64,000 bases of DNA from positions 124,001 through 188,000 of the forward strand of contig NZ_JALLIK010000108.1 in NCBI RefSeq assembly GCF_023093595.1, in the 5' to 3' direction. Shown here in pieces: positions 40,779-49,912 of this stretch. Position numbers and translations under genes: made by a program. Within the stretch, counting starts at the first letter, position 1; the number at the start of each line of letters is the position of its first letter. The notes under the pieces are model-generated. The model did not search any database. It saw only the letters and a list, made by a program, of their open reading frames with translations, and was not told the DNA's origin. This stretch comes from Thauera aromatica_A (GTDB lineage: Bacteria > Pseudomonadota > Gammaproteobacteria > Burkholderiales > Rhodocyclaceae).

Positions 40779-42059
40779 TCATCGTCCGGTGCCGTCTCCG
40801 AGCGGGCGGAACAGGCGTGCCGTACGCACCCGGCGGTCCTGGGTCTGCACGACTTCGATCGGAATTTCGGCGATCTTCATCGACACCCCGGTTTCCGGGA
40901 TGTCCTGCAGATGCTCGAGGATCAGTCCGTTGAGCGTCTTCGGTCCATCGGTCGGCAGCGCGAGGTCGAGCCTGCGGTTGAGTTCGCGCAGGTTGGCGCT
41001 GCCGTCGACCAGCACGCTGCCATCCTCGTTCCAGGCCAGGCGGCCGCCGGCGGCGGGCATGCTGGTGGTGAATTTGCCGATCAGCTCTTCGATGATGTCT
41101 TCCAGGGTGATCAGGCCGAGGATCTCGCCGTACTCGTCTACGACGAAGGCGAGGCGCTGCTGGTTTTCCTGGAAGAACTGGATCTGCGAATACAGCGGGG
41201 TGTCGGCAGGCACGTAGTATGGCTTGGCCAGCAAGCCGCGGATGCGCTCGACGGAGAATCCGTCCTCGAGCGTATCGTTGAGCAGGCGGCGCTGGTGCAG
41301 CACGCCGATCACCTGTTCGCTGTCGCCGTCGTGCACGGCGAGGCGGGTGTGAAAGCTGGTGGCGATCTGGCGGCGCAGTTCGGTCTCGGTGGCGGAGAGG
41401 TCGATCGCCTCGATCGCGCCGCGCGGGGTCATCACGTCCTCGACCGTGATGCTCTCCAGATCGAACAGGTTCACCAGGATGCTGCGGTGCTTGTGCGGAA
41501 TGAACTGGCCGGACTCGAGCACCATCGCACGCAGCTCTTCGACCGACAGCGCGGTGTGGTTGTCTTCCCGGGGCTGCAGCCGGAGCAACCACAGCAGGCT
41601 GCGCGAAAACAGATTGACGAACCAGATCGCGAAGTAGAACACCCGCAGCAGGGCCGAGAGCGGAAAGGCAAAGATCGGGGCGAGGCGGTCGGCGTGGGTG
41701 GCGCCGATCACTTTCGGGGTGATCTCGGAAAAGACCAGAATGGCGAAGGTGACGAGCAGGGTGGCGATTCCCAGAACCCAGCGCTCGTCACCGAAAATCT
41801 CCAGCGTGATGACGCTGACCAGGGTCGCGGCGGCGGTGTTGACCAGATTGTTGAACAGCAGGACCACGCCCAGCAGGCGGTCGGTCCTGCCCAGCAGCTC
41901 GATTGCGAGGCGGGCACCCCGATTGCCCTGGCCGGCGAGCGAACGCAGGCGGTAGCGGTTCGCCGCCATCATGACCGTCTCGGACATGGAAAAGGCGCCC
42001 GAAAGTACGAGTAGCACGACCAGGGCGATGAATTGGGCCGTCAGGCTGATGTCCGGCAC
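40779..42059 (-). CDS. HlyC/CorC family membrane protein (CNNM + CBS domains)
   Basis: 426-residue membrane protein. An N-terminal CNNM domain (SGAFSMSETVMMAANRYRLR and FSEITPKVIGATHADRLAP) with four hydrophobic stretches, two CBS domains (VMTPRGAIEAIDL and FVVDEYGEILGLITLEDIIEE) and a C-terminal CorC_HlyC domain. Related proteins take part in magnesium/cobalt handling; the substrate here is unproven. A well-formed promoter precedes it. Confidence 0.92.
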   Translation of the reverse strand: MPDISLTAQFIALVVLLVLSGAFSMSETVMMAANRYRLRSLAGQGNRGARLAIELLGRTDRLLGVVLLFNNLVNTAAATLVSVITLEIFGDERWVLGIATLLVTFAILVFSEITPKVIGATHADRLAPIFAFPLSALLRVFYFAIWFVNLFSRSLLWLLRLQPREDNHTALSVEELRAMVLESGQFIPHKHRSILVNLFDLESITVEDVMTPRGAIEAIDLSATETELRRQIATSFHTRLAVHDGDSEQVIGVLHQRRLLNDTLEDGFSVERIRGLLAKPYYVPADTPLYSQIQFFQENQQRLAFVVDEYGEILGLITLEDIIEELIGKFTTSMPAAGGRLAWNEDGSVLVDGSANLRELNRRLDLALPTDGPKTLNGLILEHLQDIPETGVSMKIAEIPIEVVQTQDRRVRTARLFRPLGDGTGR

Positions 42060-42087
42060 GAGAGGCGGGGAAAGTCGCGGGGCCCCG

Positions 42088-42116
42088 AGTATTGGGGCGC
42101 CTCAGAACGCTGTCAA
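42088..42116 (-). promoter_or_regulatory. Promoter of the CorC-like gene
   Basis: On the minus strand TTGACA (42116-42111), a 17-bp spacer and AATACT (42093-42088), 29 bp before the start codon at 42059. Confidence 0.75.
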
Positions 42117-42198
42117 CAAAGCCGGGCGGGGCGGATGCCTGCGCGATACGGCGGCTTGCGGAGACGGTTGTGGCAGGAGATGGTCAGGCAGGAGGCGC

Positions 42199-43029
42199 TC
42201 AGGAAGCGCGCTCGAGCACGACTTCGATGACGAAACGGCTGCCGAGATAGGCCAGCACGAGGGCGGTGAAGCCCGCCAGCGTCCACCGCAACGCCACCCG
42301 TCCGCGCCATCCCCAGCGCCAGCGGCCGAGCAGCAGCATGCCGAAGAGAAACCACGAAACGAAGGCGAAGACGGTCTTGTGGTCGACCCGGAAAGGTTGG
42401 CCGAAAAGCGTCTCGGAGAACAGCACGCCGCTGGCCAAGGTGAGGGTGAGCAGCACGAAGGCGATTGCGATCAGGCGGAACAGCAGCGCTTCCATCGTCA
42501 GCAGCGGCGGAAGTCCGGCGAGCAGGCGGCTGAAGCGGGCGCTGTGGAGCTGGCGTCCGGCGATCGACATCAGCATGGCGTGCAGGGCCGCCAGCGTGAA
42601 CAGGCTGTAAGCCAGCATCGCGACCACGAAGTGGGCGCGAAAGGCAGGAGAGGCTGCGTTGACGAGCACATGCTCGCCAGGGAAGATCAGCGGCACCAGG
42701 CTGGCCAGCGCACCTGCAGGCATGGCGGCCGCGTGCAGGCCGTCGAGCCGGGTATAGAGCGTTTCCACCCAGTAGAAGCAGATCGCCAGCCACACCATCA
42801 GCGATACCGCAACACCGAAGCCGAAACGCATTTCGCTGCCGGGGAAGATCGCCTCGTGCAGGACATAGCCATGAGCGAGCACGGCGACAAGCAACACCAA
42901 GCGCTGTCGCCCCGACAGGCATTCCCGCGCCCCTTCCGGTGCGGCGCCGAGCAGGCAGCTGCGCCAGAACAGCACGCCCAGTCCGGCGTAAAGCGAGGCG
43001 GGAACCAGATGAAGTAGAATGGTCTGCAT
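42199..43029 (-). CDS. CcsA/YpjD-like cytochrome assembly membrane protein
   Basis: 276-residue polytopic protein of the cytochrome c assembly (CcsA/CcmC) family: about eight hydrophobic segments, with the conserved HFVVAMLAYSLFTLAALHAM region and the SETLFGQPFRVDHKTVFAFVSWFLFG loop containing the haem-linked histidine. The ATG at 43029 gives the usual MQTILLHLVPASLYAGLGVL start. It is divergent from ffh with 48 bp between them, a common arrangement next to ffh. Confidence 0.88.
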   Translation of the reverse strand: MQTILLHLVPASLYAGLGVLFWRSCLLGAAPEGARECLSGRQRLVLLVAVLAHGYVLHEAIFPGSEMRFGFGVAVSLMVWLAICFYWVETLYTRLDGLHAAAMPAGALASLVPLIFPGEHVLVNAASPAFRAHFVVAMLAYSLFTLAALHAMLMSIAGRQLHSARFSRLLAGLPPLLTMEALLFRLIAIAFVLLTLTLASGVLFSETLFGQPFRVDHKTVFAFVSWFLFGMLLLGRWRWGWRGRVALRWTLAGFTALVLAYLGSRFVIEVVLERAS

Positions 43030-43077
43030 ATGTAGCCGCAGTTTACTCCAAGTCACCGCGCCAAGGCCTTTCCGAAC

Positions 43078-44448
43078 ATGCTCGACAATCTCACCCTGCG
43101 CCTGTCCAAAGTCGTCAAAACCCTCCGCGGCCAGGCGCGCCTGACCGAAGAAAACATCCAGGAGGCGATGCGCGAGGTGCGTATGGCGCTGCTCGAGGCC
43201 GACGTCGCATTGCCGGTGGTCAAGGACTTCGTTGCCCGGGTGAAGGAAAAGGCGGTCGGTCAGGAGGTGGTCGGGTCGTTGACGCCGGGCCAGGCTTTGG
43301 TCGGGGTGGTGCATGACGAGCTGAAGGCGTTGATGGGCGGCGCGCACGAAGGTCTCGATCTGTCCACCCAGCCTCCGGCGGTGGTGCTGATGGCAGGTCT
43401 GCAGGGCGCGGGCAAGACCACCACCACCGGCAAGCTCGCCAAACTGCTGCACGAACAGCAGAAGAAAAAAGTGCTGGTGGTGTCGGCCGACGTCTATCGC
43501 CCGGCGGCGATCGAGCAGTTGAAGACGGTGGCGGCGCAGGCGGGCGTCGGCTTCTTCCCCTCGTCGGCGGAGCAGAAGCCGGTGGACATCGCGCGCGCCG
43601 CACTCGATTACGCGCGCAAGCACCACGTCGACGTGCTGCTCGTGGACACCGCCGGCCGTCTCGCGGTGGACGCGGCGATGATGGCCGAGATCAAGGATCT
43701 GCACGCCGCACTCGGCCCGATCGAAACCCTGTTCGTGGTCGATGCGATGCTCGGCCAGGATGCGGTCAACACCGCGCGCGCCTTCAACGAGGCGCTGCCG
43801 CTCACCGGTGTGGTGCTGACCAAGCTCGACGGCGATGCGCGTGGCGGTGCGGCGCTGTCGGTGCGCCACGTCACCGGCAAGCCGCTGAAGTTCGCCGGCG
43901 TCGGCGAGAAGCTCTCCGGGCTCGAGCCCTTCCACCCCGACCGGATGGCCAGCCGCATCCTCGGGATGGGCGACATCCTCGGCCTGGTCGAGGAGGCGCG
44001 CCGCGGAGTCGACGAGGAGAAAGCCCGCGTCTTCGCGCAGAAGTTGAAGAGCGGCAAGGGCTTCGATCTGAACGACTTCAAAGAGCAGATCGCCCAGATG
44101 CGCAAGATGGGCGGGCTGGCGTCGATGATGGACAAGCTGCCGGCGCAGTTCGCGCAGGCCGCCGGCAAGCTCCAGGGGGGCGCCGAGGAAAAGGCCATCT
44201 CCCGCATCGAGGGCATCATCAACTCGATGACGCCGCTCGAGCGTGCCAAGCCGGAGGTGCTCAAGGCCAGCCGCAAGCGCCGCATCGCTGCCGGTTCCGG
44301 GGTCACGGTGCAGGAGGTCAATCGCCTGCTGAACCAGTTCGAACAGACGCAGAAGGTGATGAAGCAGTTCTCCAAGGGCGGCATGCAGAAAATGATGCGA
44401 GCGATGAAGGGTATGATCCCGGGCGGCCTGCCGGGTATGCCCCGGTGA
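43078..44448 (+). CDS. ffh: Signal recognition particle protein Ffh
   Basis: 456-residue SRP54 GTPase that targets membrane proteins with 4.5S RNA. N domain, G domain motifs (GLQGAGKTTTTGKLAKLL, DTAGRL, TKLDGDARGGAAL) and a methionine-rich M domain (MMDKLP, KQFSKGGMQKMMRAMKGM) are all present. The start is at 43078, divergent from the ccsA-like gene. A tightly spaced EI24-family gene follows. Confidence 0.97.
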   Translation: MLDNLTLRLSKVVKTLRGQARLTEENIQEAMREVRMALLEADVALPVVKDFVARVKEKAVGQEVVGSLTPGQALVGVVHDELKALMGGAHEGLDLSTQPPAVVLMAGLQGAGKTTTTGKLAKLLHEQQKKKVLVVSADVYRPAAIEQLKTVAAQAGVGFFPSSAEQKPVDIARAALDYARKHHVDVLLVDTAGRLAVDAAMMAEIKDLHAALGPIETLFVVDAMLGQDAVNTARAFNEALPLTGVVLTKLDGDARGGAALSVRHVTGKPLKFAGVGEKLSGLEPFHPDRMASRILGMGDILGLVEEARRGVDEEKARVFAQKLKSGKGFDLNDFKEQIAQMRKMGGLASMMDKLPAQFAQAAGKLQGGAEEKAISRIEGIINSMTPLERAKPEVLKASRKRRIAAGSGVTVQEVNRLLNQFEQTQKVMKQFSKGGMQKMMRAMKGMIPGGLPGMPR

Positions 44449-44464
44449 TGGGAGGTGGGTGGTC

Positions 44465-45235
44465 GTGAAGGAGATTCTCGTTGCCTTCGGTCGCGCCAGC
44501 CGCAGCCTGCTGCGGCGCGACATCTTCTGGCACCTGCTGTGGCCGGGTGTGGTTGCGATGCTGGTGTGGACCGTGGTCGCGGTGCTGGTGTGGACGCCGG
44601 TCACCGAGGGCCTGTTCGCCTGGGTGAACGGCTGGTCCTTCGTCGGCGGCTGGCTGTCGGCTTCGGATGCGGCGGCGGTGACGATGCTGGTGCTGATCAA
44701 GATCGCCGTCGCCTTGCTGGTGGTGCCCCTGGTCTATGTGACCGCGGCCTTGCTGGTGGCCACCGTTGCCTTGCCGCTGATGCTGGAGCGGATCGGGCGT
44801 ACCGACTACGCCGAACTCGAACAGCGCCGCGGCGGCTCCAACTTCGGCAGCGCGTGGAATTCGGTCGTCGCCGGCCTTCTGTTTTTGCTCGCACTGCTGG
44901 TGTCGTTGCCGCTCTGGCTGATCCCCGGTGTCGGCCTGCTCGCCTCGGTCGTACTTACCGGCTGGCTCAACCAGCGCGCGTTCGGCTACGATGCGCTGAT
45001 GCTGCACGCCGACAAGGATGAACTCCAGCGCCTGCGTGGCGACCGCAGGCCGCAGATGCTGCTGCTCGGCGGCGGCTCCGCGCTGCTGGCCTACGTTCCT
45101 TTCGTCAACCTGGTGGCGCCGGCCTATGCCGGCCTCGCTTTCGTGCATTACCTGCTCGAGGCCCTGCGCCGCCATCGCCTGCAGCACGGCATCAGCGTGC
45201 TCGATGCCGCTCCCCCCCCGCGGAAGATTTCATGA
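44465..45235 (+). CDS. EI24/CysZ-like family membrane protein
   Basis: 256-residue polytopic inner-membrane protein with the EI24 domain pattern: WHLLWPGVVAMLVWTVVAVLV, VPLVYVTAALLVATVALPLML and VAGLLFLLALLVSLPLWLIPGVG, then a GYDALMLHADKDELQRL segment typical of the family. The GTG at 44465 is preferred to the GTG at 44459 because GGGAGG (44450-44455) then has correct spacing. The last four bases overlap the next start. Transport role is inferred only. Confidence 0.8.
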   Translation: MKEILVAFGRASRSLLRRDIFWHLLWPGVVAMLVWTVVAVLVWTPVTEGLFAWVNGWSFVGGWLSASDAAAVTMLVLIKIAVALLVVPLVYVTAALLVATVALPLMLERIGRTDYAELEQRRGGSNFGSAWNSVVAGLLFLLALLVSLPLWLIPGVGLLASVVLTGWLNQRAFGYDALMLHADKDELQRLRGDRRPQMLLLGGGSALLAYVPFVNLVAPAYAGLAFVHYLLEALRRHRLQHGISVLDAAPPPRKIS

Positions 45236-45981
45236 ACTTCGGTGCCCTGATCATCGGCGACGAGATCCTTTCCGGCCGCCGCAGCGACAAGCATCTGTCC
45301 CGCCTCATCGAACTGCTCGCCGCGCGCGGGCTGAAGCTGGCGTGGGCGCGCTACGCTGGTGACGACCCCGTCCGCCTGTGCGAGACTTTGCGCCAGACGT
45401 TCGCCAGCGGCGACGTGGTGTTCAGCTTCGGCGGCATCGGCGCGACTCCGGACGATCGCACGCGCGCCGCGGCGGCGGCCGCGCTCGGCCTGGAACTGGC
45501 CCTCCATCCCGCGGCCGAGGCCGAGATCCGTGCCCGCTTCGGTGACGAGATCACGCCCGAGCGCCTGCAGATGGGCGTGTATCCGGTGGGCAGCGACATC
45601 ATCCCCAACGGCTACAACCGCATCCCCGGCTTTTCCATCCGGCAGCACTATTTCGTGCCCGGCTTTCCGGTCATGGCCTGGCCGATGGTGGAATGGGTGC
45701 TGGACACGAAATATGCCCACCTCCACCACGCCGAAGACTATGTCGAACAGGCACTGACGGTGTGGGACGTCTACGAAGGCCAACTCATCGGCCTGATGCG
45801 CGAGCTCTGCGACGACTTTCCCGAGGCCACCCTCTTCAGCCTGCCCACATTGGCCGAAGAAGGACGGCGGCGCTCACTGGAACTGGGCATGAAAGGGCCG
45901 GCGGCCGCTGTCGCCGCGGCGATGGCGCGGATCCGGGAGACGCTTTCGGCGCGCGGGCTGGAGTGGCAGGACAAGCGTTGA
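45232..45981 (+). CDS. CinA/MoaB-type molybdopterin-binding domain protein
   Basis: 249-residue protein with a MoCF_biosynth domain: FGALIIGDEILSGRRSDKHL near the N-terminus and the nucleotide-type loop VFSFGGIGATPDDRTRAA. The C-terminal half is shorter than in CinA, so it lacks the nicotinamide-nucleotide amidase domain. The ATG overlaps the preceding stop (ATGA). Such short CinA-like proteins are common in betaproteobacteria; a specific reaction is not established. Confidence 0.88.
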   Translation: MNFGALIIGDEILSGRRSDKHLSRLIELLAARGLKLAWARYAGDDPVRLCETLRQTFASGDVVFSFGGIGATPDDRTRAAAAAALGLELALHPAAEAEIRARFGDEITPERLQMGVYPVGSDIIPNGYNRIPGFSIRQHYFVPGFPVMAWPMVEWVLDTKYAHLHHAEDYVEQALTVWDVYEGQLIGLMRELCDDFPEATLFSLPTLAEEGRRRSLELGMKGPAAAVAAAMARIRETLSARGLEWQDKR

Positions 45982-46754
45982 ACGTGCGCCGGGATGGGAA
46001 AGGCGAGGCGGTGGAGCTGTCGCACGCGATGGTGATCGACGGCACGGCGGTGGACCTGGTGCTGCGTCGTTCGGCGCGCCGCTCCTTCGCTCTGCAGATC
46101 GACCATTGCGGTGCGCGCGTGGCGGTGCCGCTGCGCACTTCGCTGCAGGAGATCGAGCGTTTCGTTCACAGCCACGGGCGCTGGCTGCTCGATCGGCTGA
46201 AGGCGAGCGCGGAGGCGGCACGGGCGCCGGTGCTGGAGGTCGCGGACGGGGTGCAACTCCCTCTGTTCGGCTGTCCGCTCAGGCTGCGCCTGCGCGAAGG
46301 CGGCAGAACGCAGTGGCGGGCGGCGCTCGACGGCGGCGAAGAACTCGTGCTCCCGCTCGGGGGCGATCCCTCGCGTGCGCTGCTGCGCGCGCTCCAGGCC
46401 CGGGCGCTGCCCTGGTATCGCGGGCGGGTGGCGGAGTATTGCCATCGCCTCGGCCTGAAGCAGCCACCGGTGCGATTGTCGAACGCGGTGACGCGCTGGG
46501 GCAGTTGCAGCAGCCGCTCGGGGATACGCCTGCACTGGCGACTCATCCACCTGCAGCCGGGGCTGATCGATTACGTGGTGGCCCACGAAGTGGCGCATCT
46601 GATCGAGATGAATCATTCCCCGCGCTTCTGGGCCGTGGTGGAAGACGTCTATCCGAACTGGCGCGCTGCGCGTTCGGCGCTGCGCGCGGCCGCGCCGACC
46701 CTGCCGGTGATCGGGGCGCACAGCGCACCGGGCCGCGGCGCCGCGGCAGGCTGA
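45978..46754 (+). CDS. YgjP/SprT-like zinc metallopeptidase
   Basis: About 258 residues. The zinc-peptidase motif HEVAHLIEMNHSPRFW (HExxH plus downstream histidine) is preceded by the WGSCSSRSGIRLHWRLIHLQP block typical of the YgjP/WLM group. The TTG at 45978 overlaps the upstream stop and is one option; the GTG at 45984 and the ATG at 46029 are alternatives, so the start is uncertain. The N-terminal half is a beta-rich domain of unknown role. Confidence 0.82.
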   Translation: MNVRRDGKGEAVELSHAMVIDGTAVDLVLRRSARRSFALQIDHCGARVAVPLRTSLQEIERFVHSHGRWLLDRLKASAEAARAPVLEVADGVQLPLFGCPLRLRLREGGRTQWRAALDGGEELVLPLGGDPSRALLRALQARALPWYRGRVAEYCHRLGLKQPPVRLSNAVTRWGSCSSRSGIRLHWRLIHLQPGLIDYVVAHEVAHLIEMNHSPRFWAVVEDVYPNWRAARSALRAAAPTLPVIGAHSAPGRGAAAG

Positions 46755-46807
46755 GCCGGCCCGCCCTCCGCCACCCTTCTTTCCATCCTCCGACCAAGGA
46801 GAATTTC

Positions 46808-47194
46808 ATGCGTATTCTGCACACGATGTTGCGCGTCGGCGATCTGGAGCGTTCCCTCGCGTTCTATACCGAAGTCCTGGGAATGCGCCTGCTGCGTCGC
46901 CAGGACTACCCGGACGGCAGGTTCACGCTGGCCTTCGTCGGTTACCAGGACGAAAAGGACGCAGCGGTGCTCGAATTGACGTACAACTGGGGCGTGGATG
47001 CCTATGAGGCGGGTAACGCCTACGGCCATATCGCGCTCGAAGTGCCCGATGCGAAGAAGGCCTGCGACGAGATCCGCGCCCGCGGCGGCAAGGTGGTGCG
47101 TGAAGCCGGGCCGATGAAGCACGGTTCGACCGTGATCGCGTTCGTCGAAGACCCCGACGGCTACAAGGTGGAGTTGATCGAACGCCGGGACTGA
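46808..47194 (+). CDS. gloA: Lactoylglutathione lyase (glyoxalase I)
   Basis: 128-residue nickel-dependent glyoxalase I, which isomerises the methylglyoxal-glutathione adduct to S-lactoylglutathione. MRILHTMLRVGDLERSLAFYTE, the ELTYNWGVDAYEAGNAYGHIAL segment and FVEDPDGYKVELIE contain the metal-ligand His and Glu residues. AAGGAG precedes the ATG. Length is normal. Confidence 0.95.
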   Translation: MRILHTMLRVGDLERSLAFYTEVLGMRLLRRQDYPDGRFTLAFVGYQDEKDAAVLELTYNWGVDAYEAGNAYGHIALEVPDAKKACDEIRARGGKVVREAGPMKHGSTVIAFVEDPDGYKVELIERRD

Positions 47195-47211
47195 ACGCCG
47201 GCGCCGCGCGC

Positions 47212-48291
47212 TCACATCGGTGTGGCGGCCGTTCGCGCGTTCCCGTGCGCTGGCGCTGGAGTGTCGCGAAAGCGTGCGTGGATGGCGAGCACGTCATTCC
47301 AGCGGTGCAGGAAGGCATCCACGCAGCGGCGGTCGAAGTGGCTGCCGCAGCCGGCGCGCAGGAGTGCGATGGCGCGGGAGAACCGCCATGCCGGTTTGTA
47401 CGGGCGTGCCGAGGTGAGTGCATCGAAGACGTCGGCCACCGCGACGATGCGCCCGGCGAGGGGAATCGCCTCGCCGGAGAGCCCTTGCGGGTAGCCGCTG
47501 CCGTCGATTTTTTCGTGGTGCGACAGGGCGATGGTCGCCCCCAGGCGCAGAATGCTGGAGGAGGAGTCCTTCAGGATGTCGTAGCCGATGCGGGGATGGC
47601 GCTTCATGATGGCGAATTCATCCTCGGTGAGTTTCCCGGCCTTGAGCAGGATGTCGTCCGGGATGCCGAGCTTGCCGACGTCGTGCATCGGCGCGGCCAT
47701 CAGCATGGCTTCGGCGAACTCTTCGGGATAGCTCAGGGCACGCGCAATCAGCGCCGAATAGTGTGACATGCGCTGGATGTGGGCGCCGGTTTCCGGATCG
47801 CGGAATTCGGCTGCGCGCGCCAGCCGGGTGATCGTTTCACGCTCGCGCTCGAGGATTTCGGTGGTGGCGCGGCGCACTTCGGCCGCCAGGCTGGCGGTAC
47901 GCTGGCGGGTTGCGAGGTGGGCACTGCGCAATTTCAGCATGTTGCGCACCCGTGGCTCGAACTCGTGGGTGTCGAAGGGTTTGGTCAGGAAGTCGCTGGC
48001 GCCGCATTCAAGCGCCTGGTAGCGCACCCGGCGATCATCGCTGGCGGTCACCATCAGGATCGGAAGATCGTCGCTGTCGCGGCGTGCACGGAGATGGCGG
48101 ATGAATTCCAGGCCATCCATCTCGGGCATCCTGTAGTCCACGATGACGAGGTCGGGGTCGTTGGCGTCGCACCATGCCAGCCCCTGGAGCGCACGATCGA
48201 ACGCCACCGGGGTCGCGCCGGGCAGGCGGCCGACGAGCCGGGCCATCAGCGTGAGGTTGAGCGGCGTGTCATCGACGATGGCGACGTTCAT
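47212..48291 (-). CDS. Response regulator with HD-GYP phosphodiesterase domain
   Basis: 359-residue protein with an N-terminal receiver domain (IVDDTPLNL, phosphoacceptor in LVIVDYRMPEMDG, TKPFD) and a C-terminal HD-GYP domain (MAAPMHDVGKLGIPDD and HHEKIDGSGYPQGLSGEAIPL). HD-GYP proteins hydrolyse cyclic di-GMP. The start at 48291 (MNVAIVDDTPL) matches the family; an in-frame extension to 48402 runs through the upstream terminator. It stands alone with no adjacent kinase, and ends 18 bp from gloA, convergently. Confidence 0.92.
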   Translation of the reverse strand: MNVAIVDDTPLNLTLMARLVGRLPGATPVAFDRALQGLAWCDANDPDLVIVDYRMPEMDGLEFIRHLRARRDSDDLPILMVTASDDRRVRYQALECGASDFLTKPFDTHEFEPRVRNMLKLRSAHLATRQRTASLAAEVRRATTEILERERETITRLARAAEFRDPETGAHIQRMSHYSALIARALSYPEEFAEAMLMAAPMHDVGKLGIPDDILLKAGKLTEDEFAIMKRHPRIGYDILKDSSSSILRLGATIALSHHEKIDGSGYPQGLSGEAIPLAGRIVAVADVFDALTSARPYKPAWRFSRAIALLRAGCGSHFDRRCVDAFLHRWNDVLAIHARFRDTPAPAHGNARTAATPM

Positions 48292-48370
48292 CGGTTGACC
48301 GGGCGAGATCGAAACGCTGCCATCGTGGCCCCGGCGAATGCCGGGGGCGAGGAAATAAGTCGCGGAGCAA

Positions 48371-48403
48371 AAAAGAAAAATGGCGCCGTTTTGCGGCGCC
48401 ATC
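48371..48403 (-). terminator. Rho-independent terminator of the nitronate monooxygenase-like gene
   Basis: On the minus strand GATGGCGCCG, loop CAAAA, CGGCGCCATTTTTCTTTT: a strong hairpin followed by a T-run, seven bases after the stop. Confidence 0.9.
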
Positions 48404-48409
48404 CCGCGC

Positions 48410-49654
48410 TCAGTCGGGGAGCGCGACCTTGTTGTCGGTGCTGAACTGGTAATCGTGGAACACGTGCTCGGCGCTCAGGATGCGGTAGTCGCCGTTCTCG
48501 TCGCGATGTGAAGTGTCCTTCAGGCGGTAGGTGTAGTGACCGCAGGTCCAGCAGTCGAAGTTGCGCATGTGGGTGCACAGGCAGGTCTTGTCCCGCACCT
48601 TCACTTTCTTCGCGTCCGGATGTGCCGCCACTTCGCGGTTGTAGGCATCGATGTACTGACAGTTGCCGTGCGAGTCGAGCAGGTAGCCGTAGGCCTCGCA
48701 GTTGGGGCGGATTCCGCTGCCGATCGCGGGGCTGCTCTTGAGCATCCGCATCGGGTAACCGGTGGGGGAGATCTGGTTGACCTCGATCTCGCTTTCGCTG
48801 GCCTTGAAATAATGCTGTTTGACGTCGTCGGGCAGGCCGCATTCCTGGGTGACGGTGAAACGCGTCGCCACCTGCACCGCAGCGGCGCCCGCCTCGAGGA
48901 AATCGACCGCATCGCTTCCGGTGAAGATGCCGCCGGCCGGAATCAGCGGAATGTCGAGCTGCTGCTCGCGCATCCAGTTACGGATCTCGGCGACGATGGT
49001 GGCGAGGTCGTACTGCGCCCAGTCCATGCCGAAGCCCAGATGGCCGCCGGCGAGCGGGCCTTCGATTACCACGAAATCGGGCAGGCGGCCGGTGCGCGCG
49101 CTTTTCTTCAGGAACAGCTGCAGCGCGCGCAGCGAGGAGACGATGATGCCGAGCTTGACGTCGTGGAAGCGGGGGTGATCCTCGATCAGCGCGAACGAGC
49201 CGAGGTGCAGGCCGGCCGCCAGGGTGATGCCGTCGATGCCGTGGTCCATCGCGGTCCGCAGGCGCACCCGGAGGGTGTCCCGCGGACTGTTCATCGTCAG
49301 CTTTTCCATGCAGTTGATGAACACCAGGCCCGGCCCGCGCTTGGCTTCCATCGTGCGCCCGACATGGGTCGCGGTAGCCTCGGCGATCAGGCCGAGATCG
49401 AACTGCACCACTGACTTGTCGGTGTTGGCGACGTTGAACTTGTACTGCTGGAGCTTGTTCTTGACGTACTTGGTGTTGTAGCGGCGGTCCGAAACCGTGG
49501 GCAGCATCGCGTCGGAGATGTGACCGACCCCACCCAGACGGGCGGCTTCCAGGGCAAGATCGGCGGTCGAGATATCGACTCCCATCCCTCCTACCATGAT
49601 CGGTACCAGTTCCTGCGAGCCCAGTCGTAGGCGAAAATCATCCACGCGCTTCAT
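48410..49654 (-). CDS. Nitronate monooxygenase-like flavoprotein with cysteine-rich tail
   Basis: 414-residue TIM-barrel FMN enzyme of the 2-nitropropane dioxygenase/NMO family: VPIMVGGMGVDISTADLALEA, VVIEGPLAGGHLGFG with the conserved histidine, and IPAGGIFTGSDAVDFLEAGAAAVQVATRF. The C-terminus extends beyond the usual core with CLCTHMRNFDCWTCGHY, a four-cysteine cluster that may bind zinc or another metal. The start MKRVDDFRLRLGSQEL is at 49654. It is divergent from ssrA; its 5' region contains GC-rich hairpins. Confidence 0.87.
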   Translation of the reverse strand: MKRVDDFRLRLGSQELVPIMVGGMGVDISTADLALEAARLGGVGHISDAMLPTVSDRRYNTKYVKNKLQQYKFNVANTDKSVVQFDLGLIAEATATHVGRTMEAKRGPGLVFINCMEKLTMNSPRDTLRVRLRTAMDHGIDGITLAAGLHLGSFALIEDHPRFHDVKLGIIVSSLRALQLFLKKSARTGRLPDFVVIEGPLAGGHLGFGMDWAQYDLATIVAEIRNWMREQQLDIPLIPAGGIFTGSDAVDFLEAGAAAVQVATRFTVTQECGLPDDVKQHYFKASESEIEVNQISPTGYPMRMLKSSPAIGSGIRPNCEAYGYLLDSHGNCQYIDAYNREVAAHPDAKKVKVRDKTCLCTHMRNFDCWTCGHYTYRLKDTSHRDENGDYRILSAEHVFHDYQFSTDNKVALPD

Positions 49655-49803
49655 TGATTCAGTGTCCGTTGTATCGGCAGTCCAGCATTATCACCCGAGT
49701 CAGGGTTCCGGCCCAGCCCCGCAGCACATCGGGCATGCCCGGCATGCCATCCGGCCCGCTTGTGGGCCCGTCCGGCAGCGCCCGTTGGCGGCCCCCGCAG
49801 AGG

Positions 49804-49833
49804 CGCCGGCGGGCGCCTGCGGCCCCGCCGGCG
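49804..49833. repeat. GC-rich inverted repeat upstream of the NMO-like gene
   Basis: CGCCGGCGGG and CCCGCCGGCG with a 10-base loop, lying between the NMO-like start and the ssrA promoter. No T-run follows on either strand. Confidence 0.5.
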
Positions 49834-49877
49834 AGAACATTGCTTACAACTGCGCCGATGTCTGGCGCGCGTAGGTG

Positions 49878-49906
49878 TTGAATGCTGACGCTGGCCTGCG
49901 TACCAT
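49878..49906 (+). promoter_or_regulatory. Promoter of the permuted ssrA gene
   Basis: TTGAAT (49878-49883), 17-bp spacer and TACCAT (49901-49906). It would start transcription at about 49913, just before the tmRNA acceptor piece. Confidence 0.7.
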
Positions 49907-49912
49907 AGCCCT

